The position numbers were made by a program, and so were the translations under genes. This document shows positions 34,568 to 44,900 of a stretch of DNA of 64,000 nt, piece after piece. The notes under the pieces were generated by a model. That model was not told the DNA's origin, made no database searches, and saw only the letters and a list, made by a program, of their open reading frames with translations. This DNA comes from Streptomyces paludis (GTDB taxonomy: Bacteria; Actinomycetota; Actinomycetes; Streptomycetales; Streptomycetaceae), in assembly GCF_003344965.1 (NCBI RefSeq), contig NZ_CP031194.1:4712001-4776000 (forward strand), written 5' to 3'. Position 1 is the stretch's first letter, and every line of letters begins with the position of its first letter.

Positions 34568-34667
34568 ATATCCCCCCGTCCCGTCCACGAGTCGCTCCGC
34601 TGAGGAGCCGCACGCGGGCGACTTGGCCCGGTAGCGGCCCGGCGGGCCGCCGAGCCGAGGTTCTTGA

Positions 34668-35363
34668 TCAGATCACTTCGACGTCATGTCCGTAATGATC
34701 CTTCACATTCTCCGCCATTTCCCGGCCGGCGACGCGGGGGATCCGGCGCTCCCACCAGCCACGGCCGCCGGGCACCTCGAATCCCCGGGACAGCAGGCCG
34801 GCGAACTTGTCGTCCACTGCCTGGATGTCTTTCTTGAACCATGCCAGCTCGGGGACTTCTCTGATCACCGGGTCGTCGATGACCCGTTGCAGAAAGCTTC
34901 GGATCGAGATGTCGTCCCCGTACTCGAAAAGAGTCCCTTCGTAGCCCTCCGCGCAGTCGTCCACGAATTCGGACCACTCCTCGATGGCGCGATGGGGAGT
35001 CAGCTCCGGAGGCCGGCCGAGATCACCGGCCAGTTCTCTGAACCGTTCGAGAAACATCGAATTCTGATAGCGCAGCCATAGCCGGGAAATCCAGACATTC
35101 GAACCGTCCGGTGGCGGGGAGGTGACCGGTGGCAGTGGAGCTGACTCCACGATATGCAGAAGCGTCCAGGCCAATCCGAAGCACTCGTCATCGCCGAAGC
35201 ACTCCATGAGGAGAGTGGCCTCTTCGTTGGTGACAGGCTTCTCGATGGCATGCAGGGCCTCAGTCATTTCCTCAAACGCCTCGTCCCCCTCCTCGGAGTC
35301 GTCGTCCTGCGGGGGGAGTGGATGGCCGAGGCGAAGAAACTCCCGCACCTGATCGCTGATCAT
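34668..35363 (-). CDS. Hypothetical protein, candidate second immunity gene
   Basis: A 231-aa acidic protein. It begins MISDQVREFLRLGHPLPPQ and has helical parts EEATLLMECFGDDECFGLAW, TLLHIVESAP and RLWLRYQNSMFLERFRELAG. The pattern of a short helical domain with 'L-M-E-C-F-G-D-D-E' resembles HEAT-like immunity proteins, but no family is confidently named. The GC content is lower than in surrounding genes, with codons uncommon for this genome. It is 79 bp downstream of the macro-like immunity gene and in the same direction as the RHS gene, so it is probably part of the toxin-immunity cassette. Confidence 0.6.
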   Translation of the reverse strand: MISDQVREFLRLGHPLPPQDDDSEEGDEAFEEMTEALHAIEKPVTNEEATLLMECFGDDECFGLAWTLLHIVESAPLPPVTSPPPDGSNVWISRLWLRYQNSMFLERFRELAGDLGRPPELTPHRAIEEWSEFVDDCAEGYEGTLFEYGDDISIRSFLQRVIDDPVIREVPELAWFKKDIQAVDDKFAGLLSRGFEVPGGRGWWERRIPRVAGREMAENVKDHYGHDVEVI

Positions 35364-35442
35364 GTAAATCTCTTGCTTCAGCAGGTCTGGGTGGTTGCTT
35401 TAAAGGCTTTCGTTGGGCAAACTTCCGCCTCGATCGCGACTT

Positions 35443-35913
35443 CTAGCTTCTCTGATATTCCTCAAGGAATTTCAGCACTCCTGCCAATGGGGCTTTGATG
35501 TCGGGTCGATCGATTCCGGCACCTTCGAGATGTATGAGAATGCTTGCTTCTTCGGAGAATTCTCGCGCGAATGCTGAAGTGCATGCGCCGAGGGATTTCT
35601 GTACATGCATTCCGATTTCTTCGGCAAGAGGTGAAGCGGTTGCGCTGTCGAAGTCGATCGGGGCCGTCGCAAGAATTATTCCGGGAGCCCCGTCATCCCG
35701 GTGGTTGACCAGTACCTGCACGCTCCCGATCCGAGGGGATCCGCCGTATCTCTCATGGGCGAGAGGGGAATTCAGAATCGCGGCATCGCAATCCCAGCCG
35801 GTTTCGGCGATCGATCCTGTGCGGAACTCGATTCCTGGTATGTGGCCCAACATTCTTCGGCACTCTTGAATGAACCTGTCCGAAGATGTTGCCATCACAA
35901 ATTTCATCGCCAT
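35443..35913 (-). CDS. Macro-domain-like protein, likely cognate immunity of the RHS tip
   Basis: A 156-aa protein whose ATG (35911-35913) overlaps the RHS stop codon (TGATG), so translation is coupled to the toxin gene. The segment EFRTGSIAETGWDCDAAILN with SPLAHERYGGSPRIG resembles the start of a macro domain (G-D-I...D-A-I-V-N...G-G), and VQKSLGACTSAFARE plus LAGVLKFLEEY would form later helices. Macro domains bind or remove ADP-ribose, which would fit neutralising an ART-type toxin tip. Codons such as ATA, ATT, CTT and AGA are frequent here but rare in Streptomyces, pointing to recent acquisition. The macro assignment is by pattern only. Confidence 0.6.
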   Translation of the reverse strand: MAMKFVMATSSDRFIQECRRMLGHIPGIEFRTGSIAETGWDCDAAILNSPLAHERYGGSPRIGSVQVLVNHRDDGAPGIILATAPIDFDSATASPLAEEIGMHVQKSLGACTSAFAREFSEEASILIHLEGAGIDRPDIKAPLAGVLKFLEEYQRS

Positions 35914-38900
35914 CACCCACAGCTCATAGTGGGCATGATTTGCGGCCTGCTCAGCTTCGAGAGAACACTGTCCTGGAGGGCGACTCCGCCGTCAATGACA
36001 TCAGTCGTGTAGGCCATTCTTGCGGATTCGGGAAGATCCGACAGGTTTGCCTTGGTGCGGATCATGGTGTAGGAACCCTCCTTCGGGTAGGCGGCATGCG
36101 CTCTTCGTGAATATTCCGATGCCCCTTTTTCTGTGAAGGAGAAGAACTTGATTCCCTGAGTGCTCTTGAAGACGCGATTCTTGCGAATGTCGTCGCGTTC
36201 TCTGCCCGTGACGCCTCGCCAGAGAAATATCTCGTTGGCGCCGAGTTCGCCGCCCGCGTTGTGGACCAGAACCGGTTCCGGGCCCGCCAGGACATAGTAC
36301 GTGTGGAGGTCTTCGACGCTCAGGTCGTACGTTGTGCGTTCCGCGCGGTACGACGTGATGTCGATGATGACCGTCGGGGCGCCCGTGTCGTTCTGGAGTT
36401 GCTGGCCCGGCTTGAGATCGCCGGCGCGGGTCCAGGCGTCGCGGGTCGCTTCGTAGAACTGGTGGTGCTTGGTGGTCTGGATTGTCCGGGGGCCGGACTT
36501 GGTGGCGATGGTGACGTCGACGTAGTCCTTGTCGTCCTTGGTGACGATGACGGACTTCACGCGGTGTTTCTCGGTGGTCTTCTTGCCGGGTTCGGCGGTG
36601 AGGACCATGTCGCCGGGCCTGACCTCGCGGATGGGCTTGGTGGTGCCGTCGGCCAGGAGGACGGGGGTGATGCCGGTGAAGCTGTGCTTGCCGATGCGGG
36701 GGATCTTGCAGGTGGAGGGGGCCGAGGGCTGGCTGTCGCCCTCCGGCCTGGGCTTCGCCTTGGGGCCGAACCGGCCGGCCGCCGCGCCGAAGATGCCGCC
36801 CGACGCCGCGCCCACCGCCGTGACCTTGGCGGCGCCGCTGATGCTGCACCCCTCCTCGCTGGAGGCGCACGAGACGCCGTAGCCGACCGCGCCCTCCGCC
36901 GCGCCGCCCGCCGCGCCCTGGGCCGCGCCCTGGACGACCCGGCCGCCCATGCCGGCCAGCAGCCGCCCGGCCGCGCCCGCCGCCAGGCCGCCCGCCGCGC
37001 CGCCCAGGGCACCGGTCGCCGCGCCCACGGCCACCGAGCCGAGGAAGCCGCCGACCGACTTGGGGCCGTCGCTCATCAGATAGCCGACGCCGTTGGCCGC
37101 CGCGCCCGCCAGGGCCGCGCAGCCGATCACGCCCACCCCGCCCGTGGCGGCGGTGCAGCCCGCGAAGACCGCCACCCCGACCGCGACCGAGGCGATCGTC
37201 GCGGCGTGCTGCTTGACGAAGTTCGCGGAGGCTTTGGCCGCCTTTTTGACCGCTGTGCCCACCTTTTTGGCGGCCTTCACGGTCTTCTTCGCCACGTGTT
37301 TGACCGCCTTGGCCACCGTGCGGACCGTCTTCTTGACCTGCTTGACGACCTTGTGGACCTTCTGTTTCACCCGTTTATAGGTGCGTTTGACGTATCTCTT
37401 GACCTTGTGGACGCTGTCGGCCACCCGGTGGACCGTCGCGCGCACCACCCGCTTGGCCTTCTTGACGACTTTCTTGACGGTCTTCTTGATCTTTTTGGCG
37501 GCCTTCTTGACGACCTTGGCCGCCTTCTTGACCGTCGTCGTGGTTTTCTTCCAGGCCGACTTGGTGACTTTCGTGACCTTCTTCGTGACCTTTTTGATCG
37601 CCTTGTTGACGAAGCTCGGCCAGTGGCCCGTCGGGTCCGTCGCCGTCATCGGGTTGTCGTCGCCGTACGCGTAGCGGTTGGCGGAGACCGACGCGGGCAG
37701 CGGGTCCATGCCGACCGTGTCGCGGCTGTTGAACTGGCCCGTCTGCGGGGAGTACCAGCGCGCCGCCATATTGACCTTGGCGGTCGCCGGATCCGTCCAG
37801 CCCGACTGGTAGCCGAGCTGGCCCAGCATGCCGGCCGAGTCGACGACCGTACCGAAGGGCGAGTACGTCGTGGAGCCGCTGAGCGCCTCGCCCGTCCCGG
37901 TGAACTGCGCCACCACGTCGTCGTGCAGATCCGTGAGGGCGAGGGCCGACGCCCAGGACGTCTTCACCCCGACCAGGGCGCCGTCCGCGTCCCGGCTGTA
38001 GGAGGCGACCCCGTCCGTCGCCACGTCATTGCCCGCCCCCGTGTACTGGAAGGCGTAGGCCGGGGTGGCGAGCCCGTCGTCCGTCGTGTCCGTCGCCGTC
38101 AGCAGCCGGTCCAGACCGTCGTACGCGTACGTCCGGGCGCCCTCGCTGATCACCCGGTTGAACGCGTCCGCCTTCGTCGTCGTCCGCTTCCCCGTCTCGT
38201 CGGCCAGCGTGCTCATCGTGCCGCGCGCCGTGTACGCGTACGTGTTGTGGCCGTCCGAGGTGAGGCGGTTGCGGGCGTCGTAGGTGTACGTGTCGCCGCC
38301 CACCCTCGTACGGTTGCCGGAGGCGTCGTACCCGTACTGCTCCGTCTTCGTCCCGTCGTTCCAGGAGGTCAGACGGTTCGCCCAGTCGTAGCCGTATGTG
38401 GACGTGCGGGTCGCCGCGCCCGACAGGCCCGTGGTCGTCTTCTTTGTCTCGTTGTCGTTCTCGTCGTATCCGTAGGTTATTTCGGACAGGGATGTGCCTG
38501 ATTTTGACGTCAGTCTGTCCGCTGTCAGACGTTCCAGCGCGTCGTAGGTGAAGGTGCGACGCGTCGCGTTCGCGCCGTAGTCGATCGTCTTGACGTTGCT
38601 GTTCTCGTCGTACGCGTACGTCAGCGACGAACCCGTCGCGCTGTCGTTGAGCGTCTTGAGCCGCCCCGCCGCGTCGTACCCGAAGGTCGACGTCCCTGAC
38701 GCGTCCGTCCGCGAGGTCATCGAACCGTCGCCGTTGTACGCGAACGACGACGCGCCCGAGGGACCGCTCGTGGACAGCAGCAGACCCCGGTCGTCGTAGG
38801 TGAAGGCGTTCGTGTCGTCACCCGCGCCCGTGCTCGCGCCCGTCACCGCCACGATCCGGTCGTCCGCGTCGTAGCGGTACGTGTGGTCGACTGTCTCCGC

Positions 38901-41900
38901 CTCCGCGCCCCGGCCCGTCTGCCGTGTCAGCCGGCCCTTGACGTCGTACTCGTTGGTGATCGTGACCCCGCCCGGCGAACGCGCCTCCTTCGCCTGCCCG
39001 TTGGCGTCGTACACCATCGTGAACGTGCGCTCCGCCGCGCTCGGGTGCGCCGGGGTCGCCGGTTCGGTCTCCGACTCCGGCAGCCCCCAGCTGTTGTACG
39101 TGGTGAGGAAGGGATTGCCGCGGCCGTCCGTGAAGCGGGTGCGGTTGCCCGCCGCGTCGTAGCCGAACGTCGTCGTGATCGACTCCGTCGCTGAGACCGG
39201 CTGGACGGCCCTGGTGACCAGCCCCGTCCCGTCCACCGTCAGCGACACCGTATGACCGCGGTAGTCCGTCACCGTCAGCGGACTGCCCGCCCGGTCGTAC
39301 GTCGCGGAGCTGGTGCGCAGCGTCCGGCCCGCCGCGTCCAGATCGCTGGTGGCGATGAGCTGGCCGAAGCCGTCGTACGTGTTCTTCGTGCTGGTGCCGT
39401 CCGGGTCCGTGGCGGTGAGGACCTGGCCGTCCATGTCGTACGTGAACTTCGAGACGCCGCCCGCCGAGTCCGTGACCTCGGTCGTCTCACCCAGCGCGTT
39501 GTACTTGTACGACTCGGCCGCGCCCGTCGGCGAGACGGTCCGGGTCAGCTCGCCGCCCGCGCCGTACTCGTTGATCGCCGTGTACGCGCGCTGGGTCGGC
39601 TGCCGCACGATGTCCGTGCTGGTGACCGCGCGCCCCAGGAAGTCCCACGTGGTCTCCTCGCGGGCGCCGTTGGGCCGGACCGCCGCGAGCTGGTCGCCGT
39701 TGGTGCTGTAGACGTACGACGTGGTGCCGCCGCCCGGGTCGGTGACCGAGGCCAGATCGCCCAGCTGGGTATAGGTGTACGTCCTGCGATTGCCGAGCGC
39801 GTCGCTCTCGGCGGTGACCTGGCCGAGCTTGTTGTACTCGTTGCGGAACGTCGCCCTGACCGGCGCGCCCGCGCCCGGCGGGGTGTAGTCCGGCAGGGTG
39901 GTCGAGGTCTCCTGGCCCTCGGCGTCGTACGTCGTGACCGTGACATTGCCGAGCGGGTCGGAGGTCTCGGTGGCCTCGCCGAAGGTGTTGTAGCCGGTCA
40001 TCGTGACGGGCCGGACGGTGACCGGCGCCTCGCCGTTCCGCTCCGCCTGCACGGCCGGCTCGGTGACGGTCGTCTGCTGGGCCGCCTCGTCGTACCCGTA
40101 CTCGGTGGTGGTGCCGTTCGGGTCGGTGAAGGAGCTGGGCAGCCCGCGCTGGTCGAGCTTCCAGGTGGCCGTACGGACGGAGCTGCCGGCCGCCGGGAGC
40201 GTGCCGCCGCGGACGGCCGTGACCTGCGCCGGGGCCAGCGCCTCGCTGTAGACCTGGATGTCGTCGAGCGAGCCGTTGGTGTTCTCGGAGTACGCGCCGT
40301 TGTACCGCAGCCGGCCGATCTGGAGCGGACCCGTCGCCTCCCACGGGGTGGTGAAGGTGCCGTTGTTGGCGACGGCCGCGCCGTTCACATACAGCCTGAC
40401 CTGCGCGGACTCCTTGTCGTACACACCCGTCAGATGCGTCCAGGTGTTGACGGCCACCGCCGCCGTGCCGGAGTACGAGCGGACGATGACCGGGTTGACG
40501 GTGTCGGTGGCATGCCGGTTGAAGGTCCAGCCGTACGCCGTCGAGTAGTAGAGCTGGAAGCCGCTCGCGTTGTCGCCGGCCTGGGCGACGAAGGTGTTGT
40601 TGGCGGTGGTGGCCTTCAGCTTGACCCAGGCGGAGACGGTGAAGCTGCCGCTGGTGTTGACGACCGGCCCTGCGGTCTGCGCGTACGCGTTCGCCGTGCC
40701 GTCGAAGTCGGCGCTGCCGCCGCGGTCGGTGTTCCACTTCACCCCGCTGCCGAGGGTGCCGGTGTGGTTCGCGCCCGAGGAGTCGGCGGTGCCGGTGCCG
40801 GAGGTCTCGTCCAGTTTGAAGCGGGCCACCGGGGCGGTCGTGCCGTCGTGGACGGTGTTGCCCGTGACATTGCCGAGGTTGTCGTAGCGGGTGTCCGAGG
40901 TCGACACCTCACCGGTCGCCGGGTCGGTCACCGTCTCCGAGACGGCGTTGTCGTCCGGGTCGTAGGAGACCCTGGTCGTCCGCCGCGCGCCGTTCGGGTC
41001 GAGCACGGAGGTGGTGGTGCGGTCCGCCGCGTCCACCGCGAAGGTGGTCGTGGTCTGGCCGTCGTCCGTCACCTGCTGGATCAGATTGCCCACCGCGTCA
41101 TAGGTGTTGGCCTGCTCGGTGAAGGACCTGCCGGTGGCCGGATCGCTCCGTACGACCTTCGCCGACAGCCCGTCGTCGGTGTACGTGTACGAGGTGGTCC
41201 AGCCCATCGCGTCGGTGACCGAGGCGAGCCGGCCCGCCGGGTCGTACGCGCGGGACTCCTGCACCAGGGTGGTGGGCGGGGACGGATTCGCCGGATCGCC
41301 CGTGTAGTTCAGCAGGTTGGTGGTGAGGGGACGGCTCTCGGCGTCGAAGGTGTACGTGTTGACGTTCCCCGCCGGGTCGGTCTCGCGGACCTTGTTGCCG
41401 TACACGTCGTACGCGAACGAGGTGGTGTCGCCGCCCGGATCCGTCCTGGTCGCCAGGCGGTTGTACGCGTCGTACGTCATGGTGGTGGTGCGTGGCGCGT
41501 CCCCGCCGGTCAGGTCGGCGACGGTCTGCGCGAGGACATTGCCGTCGGCGTCGTACTCGGTCGTCGAGCGGGCGGTGTGGACCGCGCCCGTCACCCGGTT
41601 GGTGACGGGCGGCGCGGTCTCGGTGCGGACCTGGTCGTTCTTGTCGTACGTGAGGACGGTGGTCAGCCCGGCCGGCTGCGCGTCGGAGACCTCCGTCTCG
41701 GTGAGCTGCCGGCCCAGACCGTCGTACGTGTACGTCACCCGCGCGCCGTTGGCGTCGGTAATCCTGGCCGGGTCGCCGTTGGCGTAGTAGGTGTACGTGG
41801 TGCGCCGGCCGCCCGGGGTGACGACCTCCGAGACCAGCCCGGCGGGCGCCTTCGCGGTGCCGCCCTCGGCCGCCGGAGTGTCGGCGGCGGTGTAGGCGGT

Positions 41901-44900
41901 GGTGGCGGTCCGGCCGCCCGGGTGGCCGGGCACCGGCGGGGTGGTGACGGAGGTGATGTTGCCGGCCGTGTTGTACGTGTAGCTGGTGAGGTACGTGTTG
42001 TCCGTGGGCCCGGAGGAGCGCCCGTCGCGCTCGGTGAGCATCAGGTCGTTGCGCGGATCCATCGGCGGGAACGCCGTCGTGGCGTCCGGATAGTAGGTGT
42101 AGTACTCCGTCGCGCACTTGTTGGCCGCGGTGTCCTGGCAGGTGGTCGAGGAGACCGTGTTGCCGCGGATGTCATGGCCGGTGACACTGCGGTTGCCGTT
42201 CGCGTCGGTCACGGTGTGCGGGAAGCCGGCCGTGTCGTAGCCGTACGTGGTGCGTTTGCCGTTGGTGTCGGTGACGGCGAGCAGCCGGTTGCCCATGTCC
42301 GCTTCGTAGACGTACGTCAGCGTCTTCTCGGTCGGGTCGGTCAGCTTGACCGTACGGATCGGGGCGATGCCCGAGGACGCCTTGTACGCGCTCCAGTGCT
42401 GCTCGACCTGGTCGGCGCCGAGCGCGCTCCCGTACACCGCGACCTCGGCGATGGAGCCGGTGAAGTAGCTGATGTCGGACGGCGAGCTGACCCACGAGCG
42501 GGTGAAGCCCGCGCCGATGAACGTCCGGGTGTTGGACTGGTCCCTGGCCGCGCCCGCGAAGTCGGCCTGCTTGACCCCGTCCACGTACAGCGTCTGGGTC
42601 GCGCCGGAGGCGGAGAGCACCGCGTGGTGCCAGGCGTTGTCGGTGACGACGGCCTTGGAGCCGAAGGCCGTGCCGCCGCTGCCGGAGACGCTCCACCAGT
42701 GGCCGTGGAGCTTGCCGTCGGCACCGACGTAGAGGACGGGGTTCCAGGAGCCGCCCACCCCGTCGGCCGCGTCCGGGGTCCGGCTCTGGTCGGCGATCAG
42801 CACACCGGCTTTGGAGGTCTTGAACCACAGCTCGACGGCCCGGTTCTCGCTTCCGTGCCAGGGTGCGTACGGCACCTCCGTGTACGAGGTGGTGCCGTTG
42901 AACGACGCTGCGGTCACATCCCCGGTGCCGAACGGGCCCGCCACACCCTGGGTGACGTTGTTGTACGTACCGAACCCGGTGTGGATCTCGTTGGCGGCCT
43001 GCGGCGCGCCCTTGGTGTCGTCCAGCCGCCAGTAGCCGGCCGGCGCCGAGCCCATCACCGCCGAGCGGTAGACCTGCGAGGAGCCGGTGACGGTCGCGGG
43101 GTGGAGCTTCCAGGTGCCGCCGTCGCCGTCGGTGGCCTGGAGGACCTGGTCGTCGGCGGTGGTGTAGACGACGGACGACTGTGTTTTGCCGCGCGGGGTG
43201 GTGATCTTGTTGAGCAGCCCGGCGGAGCGCTTGGCCGCCTGGTACTGGGCGGTGATGACGCTCTGGCTCAGCGGCTCGGAGTAGATCGAGACCTCGGCGA
43301 GCTGGCCGCTGTAGTGGCCGAGCTTGTCATTGGCGTTCATCGCGGGCCAGCCGTCGATGTTCACCCCGGCGCCGAGGGTGAGGTAGGGCTGCTCCCAGTC
43401 GTTGATCGTGCCGGTGAGCGAGCCGACGGCGACCCCGTCGAGATAGAGCGTCTGGCTGTTGGCGACACCGGTCAGGACGGCGTTGTGCCACTGGCCGTTG
43501 TTGACGGAGGCGGTGGAGGTGATCGTGGTCATGCACCCGGGGGACATGGCCAGACAGCCGCGCAGCTTGCCGTCCGTGCCGACGTAGACCGCGGGCGTGT
43601 TCTTGGTGGTCGTACCGGCCGGGTCGGCGACGCTCAGCGGCTTGTCGCCGTAGTAGAAGAGGACACCGCCCGCCTGCGTCGTCCGGAACCAGAGCGAGAC
43701 CGACATGTACGAGGGGGTGGCGCCGGGCGCGCTCGGTATCTCCACGTACGAGGTGGTGCCGTTGAAGGTGGCGGTCTTCTGGGTGGAGCCGGCCAGGACG
43801 GACGAGCCGCCCAGGGTCACATCGCGGTACAGGCCGTTGTACCTGCCCTGGTTGCCGTCGACGGAGTCCTTGGCGACGGTGGCGCCGGGCTCCTCGCCGA
43901 GCCGCCAGTACGCGAACGGGTCGGCGTCCAGGACGGTCGTCCGGTAGTGGTTGCCGGTGGTGTAGCCGTAGACGGTGCAGGCGGTGGGGTCGGCGGGCGG
44001 GCAGACCTGGGTGAGCTGGTCGCCGCTGTAGCCGTACGTCCAGGTCTGGACGGTGGCGGCGTCGCCGGGGGTGGCCGGGTCGGTGGCGACGGTGGAGACA
44101 TGCGCGGCGCTCGCGCCGGACGGGGTCCCCCAGGTGAGGTTGAGGGAGCGGTTCGAGGTGGTGTTGGTGATCTTCGTGAGCTGCCGGGACGTGTTGTACG
44201 TGAAGGTCTCGGTGCGGCCCGCGTAGTCCTTGATGGTGGTCAGCGCGCGGACCGCGGTCTTCGCCGTGGTCTGGGTGAAGGTGTAGACCGTGAAGTCCTT
44301 GTCGGTGAGCGTGTAGCCACCGGTGACGGACTGGAGTCTGGCGTAGCGGCCCGGCGGGGGCACGAACGTACCGTCGCCGTTGCGGCCGAAGGCGACCTGC
44401 TCACCACCCGGATAGGTGATCACGACACTGGCGACCTTGCCCGCGCCGTCCAGCACCTCGGACGCCTGCATGTCGACGACCGTGGACCAGCCGGCCCCGA
44501 AGGCGCTGTCGACGCGCGGGTCGAGGCTGTTGTACGCGCGCTCGACGGAGAGGGACGGGCCGACGACCTCGACCTCCGCGTCGGTGTCCTCGGTGGTGTA
44601 GTTGCCGTCGCTGGGGTCGAACTCGTGGCCGTCGTTGTTCTGCGCGAGCCCGGAGGTGACGGGCGGCTGCGGTACGGCGGTGGCGAAGCGGCCGGAGTGG
44701 GTCACCTCGGCGTAGCCGTCGCTGACGGCGGCGTACCACTCGTAGTTCTTGCTCCAGGTGAGCTTGTTCGCCGGGATCTTCCAGGAGCCCTTGGCGATCG
44801 CGCCGGAGGCGGCGACCGGGGTGGTCGACTCGCTGTCGGCGTCGTACACCTCGAACTCGTAACTCAGCGCGGTGTTCGGCCACTTGTCGGCGTCACTGGC

